DNA from: Oscarella lobularis
Taxonomy: Eukaryota; Porifera; Homoscleromorpha; Homosclerophorida; Oscarellidae
Length of the DNA stretch: 64,000 nucleotides
Direction: 5' to 3'
Assembly (NCBI RefSeq): GCF_947507565.1
Contig: NC_089193.1
Location: forward strand, 1,360,325-1,424,324
This document shows positions 21,345 through 33,975 of the stretch, one piece after another. Every line of letters starts with the position of its first letter. Within the stretch, counting starts at the first letter, position 1. A program made the position numbers and the translations under genes. The notes under the pieces were generated by a model. That model worked only from the letters and a program-made list of their open reading frames with translations. It was not told the origin of the DNA and searched no databases.

Positions 21345-22402
21345 CTATTTGTTCTTAGTACTACTTGAAGGACACATTGAACTGTTGGAGCAGCCGTGGC
21401 AACGCGGCGATACAGGAACACAAATCTGCTGTCCAAATCCAACCAAAATCAAATTGACGTTCTTCCACAACTCTCTGGGCACAAAAGTAAAAGCAATAGT
21501 ATTGAAACTAAAGAACATATACGTTGGCACCTTGGTAGCCACTCTTCCAAGCTCTTTCGCGTTTGTTCTGGCGTCTTTGTTGGTTTTCTGACCCAGCGGA
21601 GCCGATTGGCTATTCGGTGCACGTGCGTGTCGACGCCTATCCCCGTGCACTCATTCCACGCAATATTCATTGCCAGGTGAGCCATTTTGGGACCAACGCC
21701 GGGCAAACTGCACAGTCCTTCAACACTGCGGGGTATATCACAGTCAAAATCATCTTTCAATATCTGACAAGTCCTCTTCAGATAGTTAGCCTTTCGCTAG
21801 GAGAAAGAAACAGGGACTCATAGCATATTCTCCAGCAGTGTTGGTTCTTACCTTCCAAAAGCCAACGGGGTAGATCAATTTGCCTATTTTTTCTTCTGTT
21901 ATTGACAATATATTTTCAATTGTCAAACCATAGTCCTTTAGTCGCTTGACAGCAGCGTCTGTCACTTGGTCTTTCGTTTGACTCGATAACATCAGAGAAA
22001 CTAGCACGTGAAAACGCGACACCTAAGAAGAGAAATGCTGCCCTTACAACTGTAATTATTACTATTAGAGAAATTAGTTTACTAGAGACAAAAGGCTATT
22101 TAGTTCTAAGTATTCAGTCTGTTCTATACAGCACAAGGGACAAAGTTCTGTACGTTTGGTGGAAGGGTACTGCTCGCCTGGCATTCGGCTCCCATCTGGT
22201 CGACCGGTGCAGACCTCTCGGAGCGCATTGCCTTTATATTTTCGAATTGAAGACGCCAGTTTACTGGCTCCCATGGTAACGATTCGGCGGAGCTGCGCGC
22301 CGAAGTCTCCTTTTTCAGTAGTGCAGCTTTGATTTTCTTTTCTGCAGTCTCTGCATCGATATCTTCATATTCTACTCGGACTCGACGTCGTTTTCTCGGC
22401 AT
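21345..22402 (-). CDS. NTHL1: Endonuclease III homologue (base-excision DNA glycosylase)
   Basis: Four exons: 22154-22402, 21853-22022, 21531-21796 and 21345-21474. NTHL1 is a bifunctional glycosylase/AP lyase that removes oxidised pyrimidines. The catalytic lysine lies in LSSQTKDQV, the helix-hairpin-helix in [13 protein letters not shown], and the catalytic aspartate in [12 protein letters not shown]. The C-terminus holds a four-cysteine iron-sulphur cluster with spacing C-x6-C-x2-C-x5-C ([17 protein letters not shown]). The N-terminal exon is basic ([11 protein letters not shown]), consistent with nuclear targeting. All key residues are present. The start codon is 138 bp from the divergent CEP350 start. 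Confidence 0.95.
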
Positions 22403-22540
22403 TGTACGGGATCACATTTTCCCGTATCGACTGAGCGGCTAAGGGCGATTTCAACTTGAATCTGTCTACTACGTCGCCATCGACGTGTCCAAGAAGACAA
22501 TTTCGGCGTTAAAGTATCGAATAGAGCCGTCTCGACCGGC
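22403..22540. promoter_or_regulatory. Short divergent intergenic region (NTHL1 / CEP350)
   Basis: The 138 bp between two oppositely directed start codons must hold both leaders and promoters. No specific element was recognised. Shared promoter activity is inferred. Confidence 0.4.
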
Positions 22541-25500
22541 ATGGCTACCGGTCGGCGCACGAAAGACCCCGTTCCGCGCCGAAAAGCGCATCTCATCCCA
22601 GAACCGAGCTATCCCGATAAAATAGCGGGTGAGAACCGATCGAAATGCACTTGAACGACAGCGAAACGAACCGCGCTTGTCGTAGAATTAACGAAAGCCT
22701 GGGCGCAAGTGGGCGAAATAAAAGAAAACGTCGCTCAAGCCGAAGCTAAGCTCTCCCCGGAGCGACTCCGCTTCGAATCGGCCGACAGCGGCCCGAGCGC
22801 GAGCGGCACGTCTATCGGGAGCGCAGAACTCGACCAGCGCACGACGAATCGCGACGAGGAAGAGGAGGAAAGGGAAAGAGTAGTGAGCGTTCAGAGAAAA
22901 GTTTCGCGAAAGGGAGGCAGAATCGACGAGGAGATTCATAGCAGACTGCGCTCGGGGAAGTCGAAATCGCTGAAAGACAAACATCTAGGTGCAGGTGAGG
23001 ATAATTACGTTTTTTGAGATGATAAGCACCAGGGACGTAGGCTGTTGATTTACTTAATAATTTGCTTGTGTTCTTGGGGTTTAGAGCCTTTGGCACAGTT
23101 GAGGAGAGTGGTATCTCGACAGAGGGAGAACGCCGATAGTCAAGGCACGTTATTCAGCTTCGAAAGGCATTTCATTATGACTGATTATTTACAGAAGGCT
23201 CGTCTCATCCAGCATCTAGACAGAGACAGGAGACCCAGCCAATGCCACCGGATTCACAGAGTAGATAAAGATCATCTTTATTTCGATGTTATTTACGTAT
23301 TGTTCTTTCTACCCAGGTGTGCCTTTTCCCTCTCGAAACCTTCACCGCGACTCTGAACCGATAGCATCTAAATTAGACCCTCCTCCAGTAGCGGAGCGTT
23401 CTCTTCCCGTTCGAAAGGTTGCCTCAGCACCCAAGGTTGCTTCCTATCCAGGCTTTACGACGTCGGCCAAGGTAAAGCCTCAGCAAACGAGGCTGCCACC
23501 GCCACCGAAACAGGTTCTCAACGACGGAAAGGCGATACTGAAGAGCAGGCGACAGGAGCTTCGAAGGCTCGTCAATAGTGCGGCTCCACACAGAAAGAGA
23601 AAAGTAGAAGTGACGGATTGGAAACAGGGCCAAGCGAAAGTGAAGAAAATCCTTGGGAAATTGCCTCAAACCGAGAAACGTCCTCCTCGTGCTCCTCCTC
23701 CGTCTTCTCCCCCTCCTCGCCGACCTCTCTTTGCTGCGAAGAAAAGAGAGACGGACGATGAGGAGGAGGAGGAAGGGTGTAATAGACGTAGTAGGGACAG
23801 AGACGATGTGGCAAGGTCAAGGAAACCCGAACCAATTGGATTTTCTGACAGCAATACGAAAATTCTTCAAGATTTGAAAATAAATGACGAAGGTATATAC
23901 GTTACGTAGCCTTTTGGAATGATTAATTAATTAATTAAAATTGACCTAAATTAGAAAGCGATGCGTATTCTGAAGTTTCAGCTGAAGCGGCGCCACCCAA
24001 ACCCGCGTTGAAACCCAAAGCCACTACTAGAAAGTCTTTCCAGTCGCGTTTCAAAAAGAAAGGCGTCGTAATTTTGCCCTTTGAGAAACCCATAGAGAAG
24101 TCTCGTCATTACGATCCCAATGCAGTAAAGGTATAAGAGAAGCGGCGTCTTTTCTATAAAAAAGACGCCCGTTTGCGTATGTGTAGACTTACATGACGAA
24201 GCAATTGGCTCAACGACGAAATCAACAAGCTTTGGAGAAGAAAGCGAAAGAAGAGAAAGAGCGTCAGAAACAAGAGCGTCTTCAGGTTATATATTGACGT
24301 CAATTGTTGACTTTCTTCTGTCAATTCTCTTTCTATAGAGTCTTTACGATTACCAGAAGAGACACGTAAAGGCATGCATACCAAAATATAGACCTAAGAG
24401 TGTCCCACCTGAGACAGAGAAGGCTTTCAGTGTATCATCTTCTGAAGAGGTGATCTTATTGATTTTTGCCTGATGCTTGTTAAGGTATCCTCGACTCTTT
24501 TAGAATGATTCGGATAAGGAGAACAACGAGGTGGAATTACCGACGGTTGGACGCATTCTGAACGTGTCTCCGGAGAGTCTTCATCGCTATCGTCCTTTTG
24601 CGAGAACCGAAGCGGCGGCGATGTCATTAGATGGAGAGGAGCTCTCGTCGAAAGAGGTCGAGCCGCCTGTTACCGTTTCCTCGGCTTGGCCTTTTCCGCC
24701 TTCTCTTCCGGAAGCTCGTGCCGTCCCGTCTTTTTCTCCCGATTCGGCTCGCGTTCGTGCGTTGAAGGAAAGCGCTCTCAGTTTGACGGCTCAGTTAGAA
24801 AGTGAAGCGAAGCGCTTAAATGCCGCTGGTCTGCTAAAGAATAGGCCTCCTGCGTCGATGCAACTCTTACCGGTGACGTCAGAAGATGATAATCAGGATT
24901 ATAATCAGTCTTCCCCAGGTACGCCAAACAATTTCTTAATTAAACTCTAATCTCATACTTTTCGCAGTTGTTTCAGAACGAGCTGATTCTCCGGAACAAT
25001 TTCCTTCTCACTTGAGTGGCGTATCAACAGCTAACGATGATGGTTCCACGGGACTCCTCTTAGACTACGAGCAGGCGAGTATTCTTTCGGCGTAGTCCAT
25101 AAATTCTTTAATCTATGCGCTCGTAGACGAGTTATCCTCTAGCCGTTTCTCAGCCAACGCTTTCCTCCTCGTCGTATCTCCCAGAGAAACCTCTCGGTAC
25201 GCACGACACCTAAAATTCGAATTATTATCAGAAAATTTCGTTTTTAAAACTAGTCGATCCTTTGCAACCGTGGGAGAGAAAAGGCGGCGACGAGTATAGC
25301 GTCATTAACATCTACGCGCGAAGACAGCGAGCCGCAGCGACGAAATCGACGGCAGAGGAAGAAGACGCTCGTCAAATTGAGATAGAATCAACGCAAAGTC
25401 TCATCAACGACGCTGAACCGTCTTCGCCGCCGCCGCCGCCGTCACAAAGACTTCATACGCAGTCGTTGGTCGAAGAAGACGAGGCGATTGTTAGTCCACC

Positions 25501-28500
25501 GCCAACGACGCCTACCACTCGAAGCGTTTCTCCCGACGAGGACGACGTCGACGGCACCGCTTCGGACTTGAAATATTCGCCTGACGCCTTGTCGCATCGT
25601 ATGGCCGTCGAATTGCATCAACTCGACGTTCTAGAGGAGGGGATGCGTCAAGCGGCGGCGCTTGAACGCACGCACGCCGTCGCTCGCGCGCAAGAGGAGA
25701 CGGTGACGCTGGCGCGACTTCTCCGCGGTAAGCAGGAGGACTATCAGCGCGGAATAGACGAACTGGCGATGAAGGCGAGAGAGGAGATGCTCGCTTCGGA
25801 GAAACGGCTCTACGACGATCGTCGCGAGGCGGCGAAAGAAGTGGGTCGTCTGCAGGAAAAGGTGGACAAGACGCGAGCCGAGGCGTCCGAGATTGCCATG
25901 AGTGCGGCGAAAATGAACGAGAACGTCGCCGTGAGCGCTTTGCGGGCCTCCGAAGCGGCTCACGAGGTGCGATTCAAGTCGGCAGAACAGCTCATCGAAG
26001 CGGCGCGCGATCAAGTGGCCGAAGCGCATCGTTTAGCCGTTTCTACGGCGACGGCGGCCGCTTCGGCTGCCGTCGAGAAAGTTCTTCAGCAGCACGAGGA
26101 GAGAATTAAGTCGCGGATGGCGTCTTCGTCGTCGAGGGTCGAGGACGAGAGTTTTCGGTCCGGGGACGAGGAGACGACGAGTCGTTTGACGTCGTCTGTA
26201 GCGAAGGGGTCTCGCCCTTCGACTGGGAGGAGCGTGGATGCGGATAGTTTTGAGAAGACGAGTCGTTTGACTTTGTCCGGAGAGCAGAGGTCTCGCGTTT
26301 TGACTGAGAGCGTGGATACGGATGAGTTGGTGCAGGAAAGCGAGATGAGTCAGAGTGTGGATAGTAAGAGGAGCGAGGGCGAGGAGCCTATGTCTGTCAG
26401 CGTCAGCGAGGCCGCAGTTGAGACGGAGACGGAAACGGAAACGGAGGCAGCGGAGGACGCCTTGGACGACGACGACGACGATGTGACCCCTGTGTTGAGT
26501 GGAGACGCGACTCCTGTGTTGAGTGGGGACGTGACTCCCGTGCAGAGTCAAGGTAAAGGGCGCTTAGACTGTCTTGGGATTTGGGACTTGATTTCTCTTA
26601 TTTTTTTCAGTGGCTAGTAGTAGTCATGGGCTCACTCATAGCCGTAGTCTCGCTCACACCAAAGCCTCTGTGACTGGTGATAGCTATACTATGCAGTTTG
26701 AAGAGTCTAACGTCGCGTCGTTAACGGAGGAAGGGGTCGAGGCTGCAAGTGATGATGACGTGAGTGATGATCGGTGGTTATAGGAAAGGGGGGACCCCAA
26801 AGGATGATTTTTCTTTTATTTGTGTGATATAAGAGGAAAGCCGTCTTGGCTACACCTGCTTATTTTATGAACGACATTGTCATAGTTACTCTGATGGGAT
26901 TCTCTGTCCTTTACTTTAGCAAAGGTTTTCTTATGAGGGAGCCGAATTTGAGACGGTTTTTTTATGTCTAGAAATCATTTCTTATGGTTCTACCGTCAGA
27001 AAGCCATCGTCGGCATACGGTTCACAAGCAGAAGGAGGATAGCACGTCGCACGATGACGTCAGCCAGCATTCATCAATGGTAAATGGAGGGGGACTTAGT
27101 AGTATACAGCCCTGTCCCTCTGACAGGGGCGTTTGCTTAAAATCTCTTCGTTTTACTATTTCATAAAAGATGACGTCTCCTTTCTCTGGCGACGAATCGT
27201 TTGAAAATTTCACTGGAAGAATGGTGCGACAGCTGGTTCAAGATGAAGAAATGCGTGCTCAACATCAAGTGAGCCAAACGCTGTGCAGCATACGTTTTTT
27301 TAATTAAATGCCCGTGCTTTTGTTAAGAGTGCTCTGCTGAAACTCAGAGAAAAGGCTTTGAGCGAGAAAAGCAAGGCTGAATTAGAGTGGCTACAACAGA
27401 AGGAGAAACGCCTGCGGCACAAAGGAGAAGACGATAAGATGCCTCTAATAAAGGAACGACAGAAAAAGGTTCTATCTCGTCTCGCCGCCCAAAAAGCCGA
27501 AATTCGACGTCTCATGGAAGCGAACCGAGTCGCCAGTTACGAACGCCAACAGCTTCTCGTTCAGCAAAGAGAAGTAGCGAAAATGAAGAAGGCGAGTCGA
27601 TTTTTTCGCGGAAAATTGAAACAGCGGACGTCATCCGCGACACCTTCGATCAAATCATCGTCGGAAAGTCAAATTCCGCATCTGGACTTCGACGCATCAG
27701 ATCAGCCGGAAACTGCCGACGATAGCGAGATAGTAAGAATATTATAGGACGTTCCAGTCTTTTTCTTATTACATTTAAATAGGAAAGTGTTCATTTACCT
27801 GACGACGTAGCCATTTCCGCTTCTCTAGCAACTCCCGGTGAGTCCATAGGGAAACTGTATGTAGTACTGTTTCCAGACAAAGCCAAAGAGTAATCGATTC
27901 CAATATGATCCCAGGGACCCCCCTTCTTCAAAAAAAATTTAGTCTGATACCTAATTTTCGTTCTTTTTTATCAGTTGTTGCTACCAGTCGCCTGAGCACG
28001 AGAATTTCTACAGCCCAAGACAGCACCTCCATCAGTACCCACGTTGCTTCGTTCACCGAGCCGCATTCGTCTCTCACGCGCGTGTCGCCTTCCTCTGGTA
28101 GAAGGTCCAACGTGCCGTCGACCGAAACTGTCGCTAGTCCGTCCGAACGGACGGCGACGGCGTCGGAGACGCTGCATCGCGATCCGAGTCCCTCGTCGTC
28201 GGTGATTAAAAGGCTACGAAAACTCCAGGCTCAATCGTCGGAGAAGTACCTAACGAAACGCGAGCGGAAGCTTCGACGAAAGAGAGAAGAAGCCGAAAAG
28301 ATACTAAAAGATCAGCGGGAACTACTGGAGTGGACGAGACGTTTAGACGAAGAAGAAGCCGAAGTGAAGCGAATACTATCCGAGGCGATGCAGATAGAAA
28401 CTCAAAGGCGGCACGTGGAGAAAAAGAAAACCGAACGAGAAGCGACAATCCACGAAGTCAGCTACACGGACACGTTCGCCAGTCGAAGTCAATCGGAAGT

Positions 28501-31045
28501 GAGTCCGGCTTTGGATTCGTTGAGTGGCGGCGTGGCAACGGTGCAGGAGAGTTTAGTCGACGAATACAGCGAGACGTTTGAGGGCGGGGATAGCTCTGCT
28601 GTCGCAGCTGCGACGGCGTCGCCGTCAAGGGCGATTACCGAGGAGGTGTCTGTGAGAGAAGGAGAGTCGCTTCTTAGCGAGTCGATGAGTAAAGGTTAGT
28701 GAAAGAGGAGGCGTTTTTATTTGATTGCTATTTTCTTTCATTTTTTTAGATCTTGGGGATCTTGAGAAGCGAATACGGTTCTTGAAGAACGAGCTGGCGA
28801 AGCGGAAAGCGGAGGCGAAGAAGTTGCGTTTGGAAACGAAGAGGCAGAAAGAGATGGCGTTGAAGAGCCAAGAAGCGAGACTCGAAGCAGAAATAAAGGT
28901 AAGAAGAAAAAAAGTCGGTCCTTTTATTAATCTCTTTTGCTTTAGAATGTTGATAAGATCATTCGAGTTCGTTCCGAAAAAAGGGACGACCTAATTGCGG
29001 CCGCAACTCGGCCGCCAGTTCGCTCTCAATCGTCCTCTTCCGCTGATCGTCTCTCCGGAACCGAGGAACCCCTACGACAGGCGCCGGCGGTTGAAGAAAA
29101 TCAAGCCGATTCAATTCCGACTCCACCACTCCACGAAGTCTCCGTAGAACGAACCGAAGAGACAAAAGACGACGTCGTGGAAGAGGAGGAAGAAGAAACG
29201 CACGTCAGTGCAAGTCGCGACGAAGACGAGAGCTTGCCGTCGCCGTCGAATGCCGTCGAGGCATTCAACTCAACGCTGAAGACGAGCACGCCGCTCCGCT
29301 CGGCGACCGACGTTCCCGTCTATAGCGAAACGTTCGAGACGTCAATACTGGAGAAGGAGACGTCCGTCTCGGAGGAGAGAGCATCGACGGCGGCGGCGGA
29401 GAAGACGGCGAGCGAGGAATTGAGTCCGGAGCGAACTGTCGTCGCGACGTATACGAATGACTTCGAATCGGACGTCGGTTTGAGTAAGGAGGCTATTTAT
29501 ACGAATGACTTTGAGTCCGAGGAGGAACGGGAAGTGGAAGTGGAGTTGCCGGCGTCGTCTCCCGTCGAGGAAGTGGCGGAAAACCGAATCGGCGATTCCA
29601 TTGAATCTCCGGCGGAAGAGACGGTCACGGAGAAGAGTCTCTCCATTGAATCTTCGGCGGAAGAGACGGAGAAGAGTCTCTCCATCGTCCAATCGAACGA
29701 CAAAGTCGATGAACGATTGGCGTCCGGAGCAGCGAGTCGTTCGGGCGACTTCGTAGACGCCGAAGTGACTCGTCTAATTGAAGAGGATCCGGAATTGGAT
29801 CGCGTATTTAGCGCCGCCGTCGAAGCGGTCGAAGCGTTGAGCCATTCCGTTACGACGACATCGGTGTCACCGGACGAAAAAGTCGACGAAGAATCGACGG
29901 AACCGAGTCCTCCCGCCGTCGCCGTCGACGCGACGACGACGACGACGACGACAGAAGGGGAAGAAGAAGTGCAAAGAAGTCTCGATCTGAGCGTGAAGAT
30001 GCTAACGAGAGATTTACTCGACGAGTCGCTTCGCTTGATGCTTAGACTGAAGGAGGAGAAAAGGGAGAGGCGAGAGCGGGCCGCTGATGAGAAAACCGGC
30101 GCGGAAAAAATCGTTTCTCCCAACTACGACGTCGCCGTTGACCAGCTGGCAAATCAGTTGCTCGACGGAGCGGTGAAAGAGATGGGCGCAATTTTTCACG
30201 AGCGACGAAGTCGTCGATCCAAGGATCGCGCTCCAGCCGCCGCCGTCGCTCCGCTTTCCCCGCCGCTCTCGCCCAAACGACCGCGCGACATACCGTTCCC
30301 TTCGCTCGATTTAAACGCGAGCGGCGACGAATCGACCGACTCGTCGTCGCTCGACAGTCGCGTCCTTTCGCCGGAAATCGAGGACAAGTTCCCCGTCGTC
30401 GCCGTCCAATCGGAAGCGCAACGATCGACGACGCCGACGCAAATCGAGTATAAGATTCCGTTCAATCGCGCCGCCGTCGACGACATGGTTCGCGCGGCGA
30501 TGAACGGCGTCGCGCTCGCGGAAAGCGAGGAGAAGTACGACACTTCGTTTCGACGCTTGGTTTTCGATCTGACGAGAGACATCGAAGGCAATCTCGGTCC
30601 GACTGCGTCGGCGGAGAGCGTCGTCGTCTCGCCGGCGTGGATGAAGCCGAAGCGATGTCACGCGAACGATTTGAAGCGAATGAAAGTGGCGCATTTCGCT
30701 CGGAATCGCGATCAATTCGTCGCGGCGATTCAGGAGGAAGTCGCCTCGTTGATGGGCCTCGGAAAGGGAAGTGGCGCGGCGACGGCGAGACGAGCGTCCG
30801 GACGAAAGGGGAGTTTCTCCAAAGCGACCGTTGGACGACCTACGAGCGTCGAAGCGATCCTCGTCGCCGAGTTGAAGGAGGAGGAATCGCAGTGGATCGA
30901 CTACGACGAAGACGAGCAGGACGTGACGTTTCAAGTCGGCGACGGCATACTTGATATGCTTTTGGAAGAAACTGCTACCGTCGTGCAGGGAGTGATGAAT
31001 GACAAAATGGCTCGTAGACAGAAAGCAACAATGAAAAGGAAGTAA
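22541..31045 (+). CDS. CEP350: Centrosomal protein CEP350-like, without a visible CAP-Gly domain
   Basis: Long multi-exon gene. Human CEP350 is a roughly 3,100-residue centrosome scaffold that anchors microtubules and recruits FOP and CEP19. Human-like landmarks appear in order: SRKGGR near the N-terminus, ASYPGFTTSAKVK, TDWKQGQAKVKKILG, RALKESALSLTAQLESEAKR, and QPWERKGGDEYSVINIYARR. Next are a coiled coil (EMRAQHQ then LLKLREKALSEK, KGEDDKMP and KAEIRRLMEANR), another coiled coil (ELAKRKAEAKKLRLE), and the C-terminal LVAELKEEESQWIDYDEDEQ. Exon 1 (ATG 22541) joins in phase to the exon at about 22692. The large exons are rich in Ser, Glu and Asp. I saw no CAP-Gly signature between the last coiled coil and the C-terminus. 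Exact exon count and some splice sites are uncertain. Confidence 0.88.
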
Positions 31046-31239
31046 ATACATGTCTTATTTAGAAAACTCATTATTTTTCTTGCATAGATTTTCTTGCATA
31101 GATGATATGTAAAAACTACAGTAGTAATTACCCTGAAAAAGGACGTAAGAGGTGACTAATAGCCTTACGCTCGTCGATTTAATATTTTGGTCCTGTGAAA
31201 GTATAGGATCAATGGGCACGTGATCAGTGGCAGTTCCGT

Positions 31240-32322
31240 ATGTCGTTGCTCTTCGTTGTCGCCGCCGCCGCTGTCGTTGCAGCGGCTACGTACGCCGCAT
31301 GTCCGTGCAAAAGCCCGTCCTGGTGCGAATCGATCAAAACGGGCCCCCGTAAGGAAGTCCTAGGCTTCACAACGAAATCGGACCATTGGCCGCACTACGA
31401 CTGGTCAAAAGTGACGACGCTCGCCCTATTTCATGACATCGACAACGCGACAATGGATCTGGTATGCTACGCGCACTCGAAAGGCGTTCGCGTCGTAAAT
31501 CACGGCAATTTCGACGTCGCCGATTTGCTGAACGCGACGGCGCGCGCCGCCTTCGTTTCCGACCAAATCAGCGTCGCGACAGCAAATTATCTCGACGGCG
31601 TCAACATCGACATCGAATCGCCGCTGAATTCGACGGCAATGCGCGCCGCGCTCGTCGAACTCGTCGCCGAAACGCGTCGCGCGTTCGCCGAAGCCATTCC
31701 CGGATCACAGATCTCCTACGACGTCGCCTGGTCCCCGGACTGTATCGACGGCCGTTGCTACGACGCCGTCGGACTCGCGCGCGTTACCGACTTTCTCGTC
31801 GTCATGTCGTACGACGAACGCAGTCAAATATGGGGTCCGTGCGTGGCAAGCGCCAATTCTCCTCTTCCCATGACGGCTCGGGGTATTGAAGAGTATATGA
31901 ATCTCGGTATTGATCCGTATCAGTTGGTCTTGGGTCAACCGTGGTACGGCTACGATTACAACTGCAGTTCTTTGGACGCTGTCGGACTGTGCAGTCTCAA
32001 GCACGTTCCGTTTCGCGGCGCTCCCTGTAGCGACGCCGCGGGCGTCGAAAGAGACTACGCGGTCGTTCGACAAATGCTGAAAAATTCAACTCGCGTGTGG
32101 AACGAGACGTTCAGCGCGCCCTTTTTCAATTACGTCGCGCCCGTCGACGGGAAAACGCATCAGGTGTGGTACGACGATCCGGAGAGTCTCGCGCTCAAGT
32201 ATCGCTACGGCGTCGACGTCGGTCTTCGCGGACTCGCCTTTTGGACGGTCGACTCGTTGGATTATAGTTCGACGGAGGGACAGGGAGACGCGAAGGCGAT
32301 GTGGGATGCCGTGGTAGTGTAG
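31240..32322 (+). CDS. CTBS: Di-N-acetylchitobiase, lysosomal GH18 glycosidase
   Basis: Intronless 360-residue ORF. Chitobiase splits GlcNAc from the reducing end of chitobiose cores during lysosomal glycoprotein breakdown. A signal peptide (MSLLFVVAAAAVVAAATYA) precedes CPCKSPSWC, the mature N-terminus typical of the family. The GH18 active-site motif is DGVNIDIE, with glutamate as the catalytic acid. Other matches to the vertebrate enzyme are CYAHSKGVRVV, FDVAWSPD-like YDVAWSPD, VMSYDERSQIWG, PWYGYDYNC, VPFRGAPCSDAAG and HQVWYDDPES. Several N-glycosylation sequons are present. Length and all core residues fit a functional enzyme. Confidence 0.96.
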   Translation: MSLLFVVAAAAVVAAATYAACPCKSPSWCESIKTGPRKEVLGFTTKSDHWPHYDWSKVTTLALFHDIDNATMDLVCYAHSKGVRVVNHGNFDVADLLNATARAAFVSDQISVATANYLDGVNIDIESPLNSTAMRAALVELVAETRRAFAEAIPGSQISYDVAWSPDCIDGRCYDAVGLARVTDFLVVMSYDERSQIWGPCVASANSPLPMTARGIEEYMNLGIDPYQLVLGQPWYGYDYNCSSLDAVGLCSLKHVPFRGAPCSDAAGVERDYAVVRQMLKNSTRVWNETFSAPFFNYVAPVDGKTHQVWYDDPESLALKYRYGVDVGLRGLAFWTVDSLDYSSTEGQGDAKAMWDAVVV

Positions 32323-32380
32323 ACCGATCGTGCGTGTACATAAAGCAAAAAGGTCATCCGGTTCGCTCTTTCTTCTCTCT

Positions 32381-32969
32381 CTAAGGGTCCGCTGCTCCGT
32401 ACTCTTTCTGAGGCTCCGTTGTCACCGGTTCCTTTTTGACGATTCCTTGATTTTCGTCTTCAGACTTCTTGCAGGCACCGCAGCAGCCTCCGCAGCAGCA
32501 TCCGCCGAAGCAGAAGCAGAAGAAGCAGCAGCAGCAGTAGCAGCCGGTCAGCAGGCATCCAATAATCAGACAAGCCTGCATTTGTAAAGGTATGTATAAT
32601 CAATTGCATATGGGACGATAGTTTAGGTGGGTACTTTGCAACAGCCGTTGTCACTGGCGACCGTCTGTTTCACGACCCAACTCTAAATGAGCCCTTATCG
32701 ATTAATTACCTACATAAGGTATTTCTTTTTCTTACGTCTTCGCCGAATGTTTCTGCTACTCGTACGCCCCAAGTACCGTATTTGGCTCTAATGGCCTCCT
32801 TTGTGGCGGCGGCGGCGGCGGCGGCTGCGTCGACCGCTGCGTCTCTCGCCGCAGCTTCTCCCTCTTTGACTCCGTCGTCGACTTCTTTCTCGACTGCTTC
32901 CGTTTCCTCAGTCGCTTCGTTCTCGTCCCTCTCCTTTAGAGTGCTAAAGCGAACCTCTGCCTCCGCTTC
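32381..32969 (-). CDS. Cysteine-string-protein-like (DNAJC5 family), N-terminal exons not found
   Basis: Three phase-compatible exons: 32736-32969, 32635-32682 and 32381-32575. The first ends with ATKEAIRAKYGTWGVRVAE and TFGED, matching the region just after the J domain of DNAJC5. The second gives SWVVKQTVASDNGCCK. The last gives a hydrophobic stretch and a cysteine string (GCYCCCCFFCFCFGGCCC) that in CSP is palmitoylated and anchors the chaperone to vesicles, then an acidic tail ending GAADP. The first exon has no in-frame ATG and begins at a TATAG acceptor, so upstream exons exist. I did not find a J domain with its HPD motif on this strand up to 33800. An acidic and alanine-rich stretch occupies the expected position instead. 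Confidence 0.72.
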
Positions 32970-33975
32970 CTATACACAGACGCCTGCATGACCGCAGTCC
33001 CTGGGCCCCCGGGGACTAGCAAGTGTTAATTAACCTAGTGCGAATAAATACACCTCTTACTGGCTACACCCGAATGACGCAGTAGACGGTTGTAGTCGGT
33101 TAGAGCAAAGAATGGACTACGCGTAGGCAAACTGTTGGTATTGTTTCAAGCTGCAGGCAGTCTAAATTTTTGAATTCTCGGTTTTAGTTCCGAGTCTTGG
33201 AATGCAACCCCGAGAGAGTAGGTAGAGCAGCGACAGTGCAACTGTACGAAGGGCGCGGGTCTTACCATTTCAATGACTTCTCTGCAAAGACGCAAAAGTG
33301 TCGGCTCTATAGAGATCAGCCGGCTGCCGGCAGGTGTCGGTCAATGAGGGGCCAATGCTCGCGATCTTTCCCGTATGCCACGCAGATACATTTATTTAAT
33401 ACCAGCGCACAAAATTCAGTGATAGTGATTATCAGAACCCATAGAGCGCAAAAACGTAGATAAATATCCGGATATGCTGCCCCGCCTAGGCTGATATCAA
33501 CCCTCTTGACCGCATTAGCCTTCGACGTTCTCCCTTGTTCGCAGTTCCGCATAAACCGCAGAGAGGTGGCACCCCATCATCGTTGAAAGCGACAGACGAC
33601 ATCAACGCATTCTCGTCGCTCACGGTACACGCGAAACGAAGTGACAGGACGACCCACGCGACGTAAGAGCTTAGACACATAGCCCGAAGGCTTCTCATCA
33701 AAAGGACCCTCCGCCGCCGTACAGATCTTTTGTGTAGAAAGTCGTCTACGGCAACATGGCTCGGTAAGACTCGGTTTACGATTTAAATAGCTATTGAGCA
33801 CGTGAGAATCGCTGGCGTTGTTACGGGGAGGGGGGCGAAGTTCTCGAATTTCTCCCCTTTTCGATTATTTTGTATGCGATCCCGCGAATCAGAATCGAGC
33901 GCTTGAGCGGCGCTCGACGACGATTCAGAAATTCGATCCTAACGTATGTACTAAACGATACAATATCTCGCAAAG
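32970..33975. other. Intergenic or uncharacterised, no gene recognised
   Basis: About 1 kb with no coding exon that I can assign. It should contain the missing 5' exon(s) of the cysteine-string gene and of the p120-catenin gene, which diverge from here. ORFs in the region show no family resemblance. Confidence 0.45.

Noticed and set aside
29342-30123. Long minus-strand ORFs opposite CEP350
   Set aside because: They are mirror frames caused by the biased codon use of the real plus-strand exons.
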